From positions 1 to 64,000 of the forward strand of contig NZ_BAABEY010000020.1 of the NCBI RefSeq assembly GCF_039540405.1: a stretch of 64,000 bases of DNA, read 5' to 3'. Positions 18,864 to 27,601 of the stretch are shown piece by piece. A program made the translations under genes and the position numbers. This DNA is from Ravibacter arvi (GTDB taxonomy: Bacteria; Bacteroidota; Bacteroidia; Cytophagales; Spirosomataceae). Positions within the stretch are counted from its first letter, which is position 1. Each line of letters opens with the position of its first letter. Below the pieces are notes generated by a model, which did not search any database, had not been told where the DNA came from, and saw nothing but the letters and a program-made list of their open reading frames with translations.

Positions 18864-19652
18864 CTAGCGGTCCAGCCATTTTTTGAAAGCCGAAGCCTTC
18901 TCCCTGCTGATATCAATCTGACGGTTGGCGGGCTGACTAAGCGTAACGACCAGCTTAAAGTTATCGAGCGGCCTGACGGTCTTAATGGCTTCGGAGCTGA
19001 TGATCCACTGACGGTTTGCCCTGTAGAACCGGCCAGGGTCCAGTAATTCCTCTATTTCATCCATGCTCTCGAAGCTGAGAATAAACCGCTCTCCCTTGAA
19101 AGTATGCAGATAATACAGGGTGTCTTTTTCAAACGCAGCCACAGCATCGGTATTGACCGGACGCCAGCCGTCGCGGGTATGTACAATGAATTTTTGTTTG
19201 TACCGGGTGTAGCCTGACCGACCTTCTCCCTGGAGGCTTTTCAGCAAATCCTTTACCACAGCCGGGTATTGCTGCCGGGTGTTTATAATGTCCCGGCATT
19301 TCCCGACAGCCTTTGCAAGCTCATCATTTTCAATCGGCTTCAGCAAATAATCTACGCCGTTGACTTTAAAAGCCCTGACGGCATATTCATCGTACGCGGT
19401 TGTAAACACAACCGGTGCGCCGAGGCTGAACTCCTCGAAAAGCTTGAAGCTGACTCCGTCTGAAAGCTGTACGTCCATCAGCCAAAGGTCGGGCTCGGCA
19501 TTTTGCATCAGCCAGCGGCGCGCCACCTTCAGGCTCGGCAATGTCGCGGCTATTTCCAGGTCAGGCGCCACTTCCCTGACCTTTTGCTTCAGCTCATGTG
19601 CTATAAGCTCTTCGTCTTCTATGATTACTGCGCGCATTTTCATCGTTTTCAT
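18864..19652 (-). CDS. LytTR-family response regulator
   Basis: 262 residues. Receiver: VIIEDEELIAHELKQ, phospho-acceptor Asp in LWLMDVQLSDG, Lys in YLLKPIEND. LytTR domain: KQKFIVHTRDGWRPVNTD, FYRANRQWIISSEAIKTVRP, then a C-terminal REKASAFKKWLDR. Met 1, 4 or 6 could each be the start; Met 6 directly precedes the receiver strand. It follows the large sensor kinase by 19 bases on the same strand and is clearly its partner. Same domain plan as the regulator at 14566, but the sequences are distinct enough to be a separate system. Confidence 0.92.
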   Translation of the reverse strand: MKTMKMRAVIIEDEELIAHELKQKVREVAPDLEIAATLPSLKVARRWLMQNAEPDLWLMDVQLSDGVSFKLFEEFSLGAPVVFTTAYDEYAVRAFKVNGVDYLLKPIENDELAKAVGKCRDIINTRQQYPAVVKDLLKSLQGEGRSGYTRYKQKFIVHTRDGWRPVNTDAVAAFEKDTLYYLHTFKGERFILSFESMDEIEELLDPGRFYRANRQWIISSEAIKTVRPLDNFKLVVTLSQPANRQIDISREKASAFKKWLDR

Positions 19653-19671
19653 TCGTTACTTTCGTCTGTCG

Positions 19672-22600
19672 CTACTCCGCTGTTTCCCCTCCTATCAGGG
19701 GAACCTTCACCCGGTAGAAGCCCTCCCGGCTCCCGGCGGCAAGTGGTTGGTCCGACAGGTAGGCATACAGTGAATGCAGGTGCTGCAGCCCCTGCCGGTT
19801 GCTCGTCTCCACAAATTCTTTAGGCTGCAGGTTATTTTCTACTATTATGTAATTGTCCTTGGTAAAGATATTGACCACCAGCGGCGATTCTGCGTCGATA
19901 AGGTTGTGCTTGATCGCATTTTCCACCAGGTTCTGCAGCGTTACCGGCGCGATCTTGCGGTCGAGACAATCCGGCCGGATACGCATATTGACATAAAATC
20001 CCCGTGGGAAACGGGTCTGTTGAAGCTTTATATAAGTTTCAGTAAAACTGATTTCCTCACTCAGCAGCACGGTTTCTTTCTCTCGGTTTTTCAATATATA
20101 CCGGTAAATGCGGCTTAAGCCGTCCAGGAAGTCGCCGGCCATTTCCGGCCGCCCCCGGATCAGGCTTCGCAGGGAGGTCAATGAATTAAACAGGAAATGC
20201 GGGTTGAGCTGTTGCTTCAGGTTCTCATACATCACCAGTGCCTTTTCCTTTTCCAGCATTTGGGACTTTCCGCGCAGCTCGAGCATCTGCTGCTGTTGTT
20301 GCAGCCTGTAGCGATAGACGCCGTACAGCAGCATGCCCGCCATCAATACAATCAGGGTCAAAAACCACGCCGTTTTGTAAAAAACGGTATCCACAGTTAT
20401 CGCAAGGACATTTTCGGGCACATCCCAACCTGCCGGGTTGACGGTAGCTTTATAGCGGAACGTATAATTCCCCCCCGGAACCCTGGTATAATGCGCGCGG
20501 TACTGCTGCGTATAGGTCCATTCCTTATCGAATCCGTCCAGCTTGAATGCATACCAGACCTGCCCCGGATTTTCATAGTGAAGCGCCGTAAGCTCCAGTG
20601 TAAAGGTATTTTCATCCGGGCGAAACCTTAGTTGCTTCAATTCACTCGGCTCTCCTTTCACGGGATATTTTTCGTTCAAAACCCTTACTTCCGAGAGGTA
20701 GCAGCGCAGTGGGCTGTTATCTTCCCTGAACTTCAGCGGGTCAAACCTCACGTAACCGTTTACAGACGGGAAGATAAAATCACCATTTACAGCCCGATAT
20801 CCTGAATGTTCATAAAAGGTGGCGGCGGGCAAGCCGTCCCTGACCCCGAACGTAGTAAACATGCTCCGGCTACTGTCGATCATCGTAATCCCACGGGTAG
20901 TCCCCACCCATATCCGGTCCAGGCTATCTATTCTCAAGGCGGCCGTGGTGTTGGCGGGAAGGCCGGTTTTTGCAGTAAAAGTCCTGTAATGATTCAGGTC
21001 AGGGCTAATACCCGTAATTCCCAAATCAGTGCTTACCCAGACCCATCCCAGCCTGTCTTCCCGGATCTCGATCACCTTGTTGCCTGAAATAACGGGTGTA
21101 CTGTCGCCGGTCGTCCAAAGCCTCGTCCGGCCGGCCGAAGGATCGTACATGCCAAGCCCGCCGCCATTTGTCCCCAGCCAGTAACGTCCTTTTGAGTCTT
21201 CCATAAAATAACGGCCGCCCAGGCCCGAAAACACCTTAAGATGGCGATGCGCTGATATTCCGCCGCTGGAATCCGTGTCCGGGTCATACCAGTAGAACCC
21301 GTCTTTGTCCCGCCCGCAGAACCACAATCTCCCCTTCCTGTCTTCGCTGATACCGAAGTAGAATACGGTGGGCAGTACCTCGTTCCCGATAAATTCCATT
21401 TTGCGTTGCCCGGTGGAAAAACGATTGATCCCGCCTCCTGTCGCTATCCAGATATCGCCTTTCTTATCCCGGTGTATCCCCCTCACGGAATTATTCCACA
21501 GCGCTGCGGGTTGCCCCAGCCTGTTGTTCCACTCCGTATACGCACCAGTCTCCGGAGAATAGCTGCTGACCCCATCGAGCGTGGCAAACCACAAATTGCC
21601 GTTTCTGTCCTCTGTCAGGTCACGGGCCATCCGGCGGTGCCGGGTATCCAGATCCCGGCTGAAGGGCATAATGGTGGTAAAGAACGTCCTCGCCGGGTTA
21701 AAATAATTCATCCCCTGGTTGCCGCCCAGCCAGATCAGGCCATCCCGGTCGCGGAACATACAACGGTGCAAATCGCCTGAGGGGCTTCCTTTCAGCTCGG
21801 GTTTATGAACATGCTGCCTGAAGCTATCGGTTTCGGGCATGTATTCCAGCAAGCCGTCGATCGAAGTCGCCACCCATATTTTGCCGTGTATGTCGGTCTC
21901 GATAGCATTTACATTGTTGTTAATAATCTTTTCCGACGACGAAAAGAACCGGTCATAGCTAACGGCTTTCTGCCCGGCCTCTTTCTGATAGTCCCCGGTC
22001 AAAGGTATCTTCAGCAACTGTATCCTCCCATATGAGCCCAGCCAAAGGTTCCCCCGGCTGTCTACCGCTACCGAACTGGTGAGCACGCCTTTCAACTGCG
22101 GGATATCTATTTTTTCCAGTCTCTCCGTCACCGTATCAAACACGAATATCCCTTTCCAGGCGGAAAGGTAGAGCAGGTCGCCATGGCTTGCCATCGAAAA
22201 CACCCTGGTACGAAACCACTCCTTCTGCTCCGGGTCTTTTGCTACATCGCGGTAATACTTTACCATTCCGGTGTTTACATCCATCACCCCCAACCCCTTA
22301 TCCGTAGCCATATACAGCTTTCTCTTCCCGACGGGCAGCAGTTTATCGATCCTGGTCTCGCCCGCAGCGGCAACCCGCCGGAAAGAGGACGTTCCGTACC
22401 GGTATTCAACAAGGCCGGTTTCAAAGGCTATCCAGAGGCGGCCGCTGCTGTCGAGCGCCATACTCAGGGCGAGACTGCCGGGAATAGAGCTCGTATCGCC
22501 GGGCACGTGCGTAAACCACTCCATATTGCGGCCGTTGAACCGGCTTAGCCCGCCCAGTGACCCGAACCACATATACCCGTACTTATCCTGGCCGATCGCG

Positions 22601-22719
22601 TGCATATCGCCATCGTTCAACCCCTCCTCTACTGTGAGCTTATTAAAATGATAGATCTGGGCAGGCAGTATAGCTTGTGTTACGACAATAAACAGTATTG
22701 CTGAAAGGAAGATTTTCAT
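19672..22719 (-). CDS. Propeller-sensor histidine kinase (Reg_prop, Y_Y_Y, LytS-type kinase)
   Basis: 1015 residues. Signal peptide (1-20), then about 14 Reg_prop repeats forming two seven-bladed propellers in the periplasm (GYMWFGSLGGLSRFNG, GNLWFATLDGVSSYSP, GRYWLGTNGGGLGMYD and others). Next come a Y_Y_Y domain near 720-790 (VWYAFKLDGFDKEWTY, GNYTFRYKA), one transmembrane helix (FLTLIVLMAGMLLYGVY), a short coiled coil, and a LytS-type kinase with LKQQLNPHFLFNSLTSLRSL. Unlike hybrid HTCS proteins it lacks its own receiver and AraC domains; the separate LytTR gene downstream supplies the output. Such sensors commonly bind oligosaccharides, but no carbohydrate genes are adjacent here, so the ligand is unknown. 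Confidence 0.92.
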   Translation of the reverse strand: MKIFLSAILFIVVTQAILPAQIYHFNKLTVEEGLNDGDMHAIGQDKYGYMWFGSLGGLSRFNGRNMEWFTHVPGDTSSIPGSLALSMALDSSGRLWIAFETGLVEYRYGTSSFRRVAAAGETRIDKLLPVGKRKLYMATDKGLGVMDVNTGMVKYYRDVAKDPEQKEWFRTRVFSMASHGDLLYLSAWKGIFVFDTVTERLEKIDIPQLKGVLTSSVAVDSRGNLWLGSYGRIQLLKIPLTGDYQKEAGQKAVSYDRFFSSSEKIINNNVNAIETDIHGKIWVATSIDGLLEYMPETDSFRQHVHKPELKGSPSGDLHRCMFRDRDGLIWLGGNQGMNYFNPARTFFTTIMPFSRDLDTRHRRMARDLTEDRNGNLWFATLDGVSSYSPETGAYTEWNNRLGQPAALWNNSVRGIHRDKKGDIWIATGGGINRFSTGQRKMEFIGNEVLPTVFYFGISEDRKGRLWFCGRDKDGFYWYDPDTDSSGGISAHRHLKVFSGLGGRYFMEDSKGRYWLGTNGGGLGMYDPSAGRTRLWTTGDSTPVISGNKVIEIREDRLGWVWVSTDLGITGISPDLNHYRTFTAKTGLPANTTAALRIDSLDRIWVGTTRGITMIDSSRSMFTTFGVRDGLPAATFYEHSGYRAVNGDFIFPSVNGYVRFDPLKFREDNSPLRCYLSEVRVLNEKYPVKGEPSELKQLRFRPDENTFTLELTALHYENPGQVWYAFKLDGFDKEWTYTQQYRAHYTRVPGGNYTFRYKATVNPAGWDVPENVLAITVDTVFYKTAWFLTLIVLMAGMLLYGVYRYRLQQQQQMLELRGKSQMLEKEKALVMYENLKQQLNPHFLFNSLTSLRSLIRGRPEMAGDFLDGLSRIYRYILKNREKETVLLSEEISFTETYIKLQQTRFPRGFYVNMRIRPDCLDRKIAPVTLQNLVENAIKHNLIDAESPLVVNIFTKDNYIIVENNLQPKEFVETSNRQGLQHLHSLYAYLSDQPLAAGSREGFYRVKVPLIGGETAE

Positions 22720-23368
22720 GATGTGGAAATAGGGCGATGGGTATTATGTTTTCTTTTTCATGTGGGAATTCGGGCAATTTTCTGATTTTTCGTATAGTGC
22801 GTCCAGCAGCTTCTCCGGCTTCTTTGGCAGACTTCCTGAGCTTATGCACAATCAGTGCGGCTCTCAGCGCTTTTTGGCGTCTCTCACATTCGTACCAATC
22901 GAAGTGCCGGATCTTAATAACTGATGCGCAACCACCTGTTTTGACCCCTCTTCCAGGAGGGCACAATAGGCAATAAGCGGCAAAGAGAAATCAGTACTTA
23001 ACTCAACAATCTCGTTCTTCCTTTCCAAAAAAGTATGCAACAAATCTCACAATAGTATGTAATGAACCACTAACCGGCACCGGTTATACCCGGCTCATCA
23101 GCAGCCCCACCCACCCGATATCACGCCGCCAAATATAATATTTTTTCTACGGGCAACTCCCCACAAAACCACCCCCATATCTATCCATTCCCACATTAAC
23201 TTATCAACAAATCACCACATCCATTCCTCAACTCATCACTACATCCTCCCATCCCCCACACTTCCGCAGGAAAAATGCATGCTTCAATCAGGTAAATTAG
23301 GACAAACCCTGTACGTCAGAAGAACTTTACCAAAAATCCCAACTATCAAGCAAGCATTAAGATCCTTT
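22720..23368. other. Long divergent spacer with a G-free tract
   Basis: 650 bases between the sensor kinase and a secreted protein gene. A minus-strand open frame of about 100 codons (basic, RQKALRAALIVHKLRKSAKE) overlaps the kinase start and has no recognised homologue; I do not call it. From 23154 to 23265 the plus strand has no G at all over 112 bases and is rich in C and A. The gene start at 23369 lies about 100 bases downstream. Confidence 0.5.
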
Positions 23369-24319
23369 ATGAAAACGATCATTACCCTTTTTATTTGTCT
23401 CCTTTCCGCCGGCATAGCCGTGGCGCAAATGCCCAAGGCTATCAATTACCAGGCCGTGGCACGTAAGAATACCGGGGAGGCAATTGCCGGTCAGAGTATC
23501 AAGGTAAGACTCAGCGTTATCAATAGCGCGAGCGGCAATGCCGTTATTTATTCCGAAACCCGGCAAGTCACGACCAACGCGCTGGGACTTTTTAATGTAC
23601 AGATCGGCAGCGCCGGAGCGCTTGCTACCACCGGCAGCTTCAACGCCATCAACTGGACCAACAATACGACCAGCGTCGAGTCGCTGAAGGTAGAACTGGA
23701 CATCAACAACAATGGCACGTTTGTAGACATGGGCGCCCAGGGCCTGGTAACGGTACCTTACGCCTTCGCTGCCGACGAAGCGCTCAATGCCATTAACATA
23801 GGCGGGCACTATATCGACACCAATACGCCTAAATCAGGGGACCTGCTGAAATGGGACGGCAGCGCGTGGAAGGCGCAGCCGGCTGCACAGATTATGTACG
23901 TTGCAAGCCCCCTCTCCAACACGTCAGCCAGCAATTTGGGGTTTCAAGCCATTTATGAGTCACCCGAAATAACAGTATATCCCGGACAGACGGTTGTTGT
24001 TAATTTAATGGGAGTTTTAGGTGCTACCATTTCCAGTAACGGGGTAGGAATAGGCCCGGTCTATAGACGAATGTCCGACAACCTTGTCGTGTCATTTAGC
24101 CCCGCGGCTTATAATTCAGTCGCCTCCGTACAAGCCAGGCAGCTGTATACAGTAGCCGGTGCATTGAAAGTAGTCCCTCCGGGAGACCCGCTATTGGCAT
24201 CAGGAACCTATGGCTACATCGCCGCCGGCAACTATAAGTTCGGCTACGGCGTGCGGAATGTAAGTCCCAACCCCTTAAACGACAACGAGAATGTAAACGG
24301 CTATATCGTGATCCAGTAA
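23369..24319 (+). CDS. Secreted protein of unknown function
   Basis: 316 residues from ATG 23369 (an earlier in-frame ATG at 23279 would put 30 polar residues before the signal). Signal peptide MKTIITLFICLLSAGIAVAQ. The mature start MPKAINYQAVARKNTGEAI and NALGLFNVQIGSAG is a common opening of Bacteroidota surface proteins with no assigned activity; it looks like a beta-sandwich. Residues 165-316 have no recognised domain and no T9SS sorting tail. The next gene, 41 bases later on the same strand, encodes a T9SS cargo, so the two are probably expressed together. Both may belong to a surface structure (inference). Confidence 0.75.
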   Translation: MKTIITLFICLLSAGIAVAQMPKAINYQAVARKNTGEAIAGQSIKVRLSVINSASGNAVIYSETRQVTTNALGLFNVQIGSAGALATTGSFNAINWTNNTTSVESLKVELDINNNGTFVDMGAQGLVTVPYAFAADEALNAINIGGHYIDTNTPKSGDLLKWDGSAWKAQPAAQIMYVASPLSNTSASNLGFQAIYESPEITVYPGQTVVVNLMGVLGATISSNGVGIGPVYRRMSDNLVVSFSPAAYNSVASVQARQLYTVAGALKVVPPGDPLLASGTYGYIAAGNYKFGYGVRNVSPNPLNDNENVNGYIVIQ

Positions 24320-24360
24320 TCCGTGGTTAGCAAAGACTGCCCCCGCACCATTAACCTATC

Positions 24361-25311
24361 ATGAGGATGCCTTACAAATTATTTTTTCTGTGCTCCTGGC
24401 TGACCTTATGCGGTCACCTGTACGCGCAGCAGCTTTTTCCCCAAACGGTCAGCACGGCCGGGCAATCCTACAGCCAGGGCACCGTGCTGCTTGAAAGCAG
24501 CACTGGCGGCATTGCAGTCGCCTCGCCCGGGATAGGAAGTCTTCTGCTCTCGCAGGGGTTTCTCCAGCCCTTTGCGGGTATCGCCGGTTCGGTTTCGGAG
24601 GTCGGCGCACCGGTTTTAAGCAGCGCCGGGCCGGATAATGCCGGTACCACCTTTAGTACAGGCAATACCACGCTCGAATTTACTGTAGGCGAGGTCGCTT
24701 CCATTACGCGCTCCGGCGCGGGATATATGCTTACACCCGGTATCCTGCAGCCTTACCGCTTTGAGCCTCCCCTGCCGGTTACGCTCGTTGATTTCCAGGC
24801 CAAGCGCTCCGAAACCGATTTCACCCTCGTTACCTGGGCTACAGTCGAGGAGATTGATAACGACGGTTTCGTAGTCGAAAGACGGCTTTCCCATGAAGCG
24901 GATTTCACACCGGCCGGCTTCGTTGACGCAGCCGCGCCCGGCAGGTACAGCAAGGGTTTGCTCAAGTATACGTTCAGGGATTACAACCCGTTCAGTGGTA
25001 TTTCATACTACCGGCTCAAACAAGTGGATATCGACGGGACGATTTCCTATTCCGTCATCCGGTCAGTAAATGGCGTTCGCAATGCTGGAGTGTCGCTAAA
25101 GGCCTGGCCGGTGCCGTCGGACGGGCATGTACAGGTGGAAATGTCGGGGGCGGAGCGGGATATGCTGCTCGTTTATGACCTGAATGGAAAGCTGATCAGG
25201 CAGCTTTCCATCTCCGGCAATCGTGCCCAACCGATCGATGGGCTACGGTCGGGAATATACCTGCTCCGGCTTGCGGAACAGAAAACAGGGACGAGGGTCA
25301 TTGTGCGGTAG
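24361..25311 (+). CDS. T9SS type A sorting domain protein
   Basis: 316 residues. Signal peptide to about residue 22 (HLYAQ). Two short repeats, SQGFLQPF and TPGILQPY, close similar N-terminal units. A linker-like module follows with LPVTLVDFQAKRSETDFTL and EEIDNDGFVVERRLS, the segment that usually precedes T9SS tails. The C-terminal type A sorting domain has LKAWPVPSDGHVQV, VYDLNGKLIRQLSI and SGIYLLRLAE. It is therefore exported through the type IX machinery and anchored or released. Function of the N-terminal part unknown. It follows the secreted protein at 23369 by 41 bases. Confidence 0.88.
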   Translation: MRMPYKLFFLCSWLTLCGHLYAQQLFPQTVSTAGQSYSQGTVLLESSTGGIAVASPGIGSLLLSQGFLQPFAGIAGSVSEVGAPVLSSAGPDNAGTTFSTGNTTLEFTVGEVASITRSGAGYMLTPGILQPYRFEPPLPVTLVDFQAKRSETDFTLVTWATVEEIDNDGFVVERRLSHEADFTPAGFVDAAAPGRYSKGLLKYTFRDYNPFSGISYYRLKQVDIDGTISYSVIRSVNGVRNAGVSLKAWPVPSDGHVQVEMSGAERDMLLVYDLNGKLIRQLSISGNRAQPIDGLRSGIYLLRLAEQKTGTRVIVR

Positions 25312-25325
25312 ACGGGAATTATCTT

Positions 25326-25382
25326 ACATCAAAGATGCATAGCATCGACCGATACGATGGCTCCGGGTTTTAACCCGATGGG
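25326..25382 (+). repeat. REP-like element, left copy
   Basis: 57 bases matched by 25772-25828 in the same orientation, with roughly five-sixths identity by eye. Each copy has a CATCG..CGATG dyad and a CGGGTT..AACCCG dyad, typical of REP/BIME elements. The pair brackets the 63-base tandem array beside an IS200-type transposase gene. Confidence 0.7.
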
Positions 25383-25406
25383 TGTGTGTAAATCCCGAAT
25401 AAATCC

Positions 25407-25470
25407 ACGAGAGCTGTAGGCTCGGCACATATATGATTATGGATAATATATGCATCGAACCTACGGCTCT
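25407..25470. repeat. Inverted GAGCC-type palindromic repeat
   Basis: CGAGAGCTGTAGGCTCG near 25408-25424 faces CGAACCTACGGCTCTC ending near 25472, around an A/T-rich loop of about 30 bases. The right arm shares CCTACGGCTCT with each unit of the tandem array downstream, so it belongs to the same repeat family. Confidence 0.6.
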
Positions 25471-25510
25471 CTTTTTGAATCAATGACGATTATTTCCCGG
25501 TCGAAACCGG

Positions 25511-25698
25511 GTGCTACCATATCAATTGAGCCTACGGCTCTGTATGGCAGGATTGTTGTCGATTCTCCCTAAGTGCTACCATATCAATCGAGCCTACGGC
25601 TCTGTATCGCAGAAATTGTTGTCGATTCTCCCTAAGTGCTACCATATCAATCGAGCCTACGGCTCTGTATGGCAGAAATTTTTGTCGATTCTCCGTAA
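25511..25698 (+). repeat. Three tandem 62-63 base units
   Basis: Units at 25511-25572, 25573-25635 and 25636-25698 each begin GTGCTACCATATCAAT, contain the palindrome GAGCCTACGGCTC, and end TCTCC(C/G)TAA. They differ at only a few positions. There are no unique spacers, so this is not a CRISPR array. It looks like amplification of a REP-like unit next to the transposase gene at 25911. Confidence 0.85.
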
Positions 25699-25771
25699 GC
25701 TACCCAACAAGGGGTGTCAGGCTTGCTTGATGGCGCATCATCCCTCCGAAAATCCCATATTCAATCATTGC

Positions 25772-25828
25772 ACATCAAAGATGCGTAGCATCGGCCGATG
25801 CGATGGCCCCGGGTTTCAACCCGAGGGA
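25772..25828 (+). repeat. REP-like element, right copy
   Basis: Direct repeat of 25326-25382. This copy has a perfect GCATCGGCCGATGC palindrome and a CGGGTTTCAACCCG hairpin. It lies 82 bases before the start of the Y1 transposase gene, the usual place for a recognition hairpin (inference). Confidence 0.7.
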
Positions 25829-25910
25829 CTATGATCTTGTTTTAATTTGTTTTAAAAATTATTATACTTGTTCTGAAACAATTATTCATTCTATACAACT
25901 ACTGTTCAAT

Positions 25911-26372
25911 ATGGCTAATACTTATTCTCAAATCTATCTGCATCTTGTATTTGCAGTGAAGTACCGTAGGGCGGCTATCCTGAAAAAATGGAGTCCTTCC
26001 TTGTACAGCGTGATCGGGAACCTGATCAATGAAACCGGATGTAAGACCTTCATTGTAAACGGTGTGGAGGATCACGTGCATTGCCTTGTTGGTCTGAAAC
26101 CGGCTATTTCGGTGTCAGAATTAATGAAGTCGGTTAAAGCAAAATCATCTAAATTCATTAATGAAGAAAGGCTAACACCGACAAGGTTTGAATGGCAAAC
26201 CGGATACGGAGCATTTTCTCTCCATCGGTCAAGAGTAAACCAGGTCTACCGATACATTCAAAATCAGGAGGAACATCACCGGAAAGTAGCGTTCAAGGAA
26301 GAATATACTAACATTTTAACTGATTTGGGAATAAAATTTGATCCGCAATACACTTTTCAGAATTTATCATGA
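25911..26372 (+). mobile_element. IS200-like Y1 transposase (REP-associated type)
   Basis: 153 residues from ATG 25911; an upstream ATG at 25803 lies inside the REP element and is not credible. Transposase_17 (HUH, Y1) features: N-terminal SQIYLHLVFAVKYR, metal-binding HUH motif in VEDHVHCLVGL, GYGAFSLHRS, and the catalytic Tyr region VYRYIQNQEEHHRKVAF. These enzymes cut and join single-stranded hairpin ends. No tnpB partner is present. Standing alone among palindromic repeats is typical of REP-associated tyrosine transposases (RAYTs), which are usually vertically inherited. The gene looks intact. Confidence 0.87.
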
Positions 26373-26376
26373 TGCG

Positions 26377-26676
26377 TCATTGCGCAATAGCCGGCCTGAC
26401 CGCGAAATACCGGGCCGCCGTCTTCCAGTCGTGACCGTATACGTCGTTTCCGAAATCAAGCTTCCCATCCGCTCCGACCCATTCTGTAAAATAGCCAATC
26501 ACGACGGGTAGCTGCTCTTCGTATTTTAGCCGAACCGTACGCTCCTTTCCTGCATGCATAGCGGCCACAATTTTTTCAGTGGTCCAGGTGGATAGCACGC
26601 CTGGCGGCCCGGTTCGTTGATCCCGGGTTCTACGCCTTAGTAGGTTAGAATCAGGTTTGATCATTCTTTTTATCAA
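26377..26676 (-). pseudogene. L,D-transpeptidase (YcbB-type) C-terminal remnant
   Basis: The frame gives 99 residues, and only the last 70 look like protein: WTTEKIVAAMHAGKERTVRL, then LPVVIGYFTEWVGADGKLDF and NDVYGHD, which match the extreme C-terminus of YcbB-type L,D-transpeptidases. The catalytic Cys/His domain and the peptidoglycan-binding region, over 400 residues, are missing, and the first 30 residues are out of family. It sits between the Y1 transposase and a promoter region. I call it a decayed fragment; it has no enzymatic residues left. Confidence 0.65.
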
Positions 26677-26713
26677 AAGCTATGAGTGGTGAGATTTGGG
26701 ATACAAGCCCTTC

Positions 26714-26738
26714 CTCACACCTCATCGCTCACACCTCA
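26714..26738 (+). repeat. Seven-base periodic CTCA leader
   Basis: CTCA occurs at 26714, 26721, 26728 and 26735, an exact seven-base period, ending 15 bases before the ATG at 26753. The same period and word, in sense orientation, occurs before the SusD and sialate-esterase starts. Confidence 0.6.
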
Positions 26739-26752
26739 CCCCTTTTTCCCAA

Positions 26753-27541
26753 ATGAAACCAGCTTTAAAATCAATAGTAAATTGTTTGGTTCTGCTCTCC
26801 GCGATGCAGTCATTTGCTCAGCAACTCCCCGTCAGGCTCAAAGTAGGCACCTACAATGTCGGCCATTTTAACCAGGGCGAACTCGGCGGTTTCCAGGGCC
26901 GGCACTCGGAAGCCGAAGCCTTGAAATGGAAAGCCTGGGTAGGCGCCCAGGCACTCGACATTTTCGGTGTGCAGGAGTGGAACGAAGGATTTGACAAAGA
27001 CAGCACCATGAATGCCGCAGAGCATATCCTGAAACCGTACTATGACCATGTATACCTGGGTGATCGCAGAACCTGGATTTACAATGGTATCGCTACCCAT
27101 TACAAGCTTGCCAATATACGTATAAAATACTGGGCAGGAGACTATTATGCACTAATGGGCGACCTGAACCTGGGCGGCAAAACGATTACGGTCATTTCTA
27201 CGCACATACCCTGGCAGCAAAAATGGCATGCCGACGCGCTTGACCTGTTTGTAGCCGAGCTCAAAAAGCACGAATACTTTATCTGCCTGGGCGATATGAA
27301 TGCCAAAGACGAGGAACAATTGCGTTTTCGGAAAGAAGGCTTCAACATTGCCAACGGTGGCCACCAGGGATGGTTTGTTACCGCAGCTACGGGTAAAGTC
27401 ATGAACAGGGCTGAAAACCTGCATATTGACAATATCCTGACCAGCCGCAACATTAAGATCATGAACGTTGCAGCACCCTATACCGGGCTGAATGACCAGG
27501 ACCACCTACCGGTCACGGCGGACCTCATTATCACAGACTGA
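26753..27541 (+). CDS. Secreted endonuclease/exonuclease/phosphatase family protein
   Basis: 262 residues from ATG 26753, which gives a signal peptide (MKPALKSIVNCLVLLSAMQSFAQ is split over 23 residues); the ATG at 26696 would precede it with a non-signal tail. EEP superfamily motifs are in order: VGTYNVGHFNQG, metal-binding Glu in FGVQEWNEGFD, VISTHIPW, LGDMNAKDEEQ, and the terminal Asp-His in NDQDHLPVTADL. All catalytic residues appear present, so a metal-dependent phosphodiesterase acting outside the cytoplasm is likely. Substrate (nucleic acid, lipid or sugar phosphate) is not determined. Monocistronic, followed by an intrinsic terminator. Confidence 0.88.
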   Translation: MKPALKSIVNCLVLLSAMQSFAQQLPVRLKVGTYNVGHFNQGELGGFQGRHSEAEALKWKAWVGAQALDIFGVQEWNEGFDKDSTMNAAEHILKPYYDHVYLGDRRTWIYNGIATHYKLANIRIKYWAGDYYALMGDLNLGGKTITVISTHIPWQQKWHADALDLFVAELKKHEYFICLGDMNAKDEEQLRFRKEGFNIANGGHQGWFVTAATGKVMNRAENLHIDNILTSRNIKIMNVAAPYTGLNDQDHLPVTADLIITD

Positions 27542-27564
27542 AAAGACAGGCTATTAAAAGAGCT

Positions 27565-27597
27565 AAAAGCCCTTACCGTTCTTCGACAAAGGCTTTT
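27565..27597 (+). terminator. Intrinsic terminator after the EEP gene
   Basis: AAAAGCCCTT (27565-27574) pairs with AAAGGCTTTT (27588-27597), one mismatch, 13-base loop, ending in TTTT. It lies 24 bases after the stop codon. Confidence 0.7.
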
Positions 27598-27601
27598 ATG
27601 C

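Noticed and set aside
22643..22966. 107-codon minus-strand frame upstream of the sensor kinase
   Set aside because: It overlaps the kinase start by about 75 bases out of frame, has no recognised homologue and no supporting start context.
25511..25698. Possible CRISPR array
   Set aside because: Three units are near-identical along their full length with no unique spacers, and no cas genes are present.
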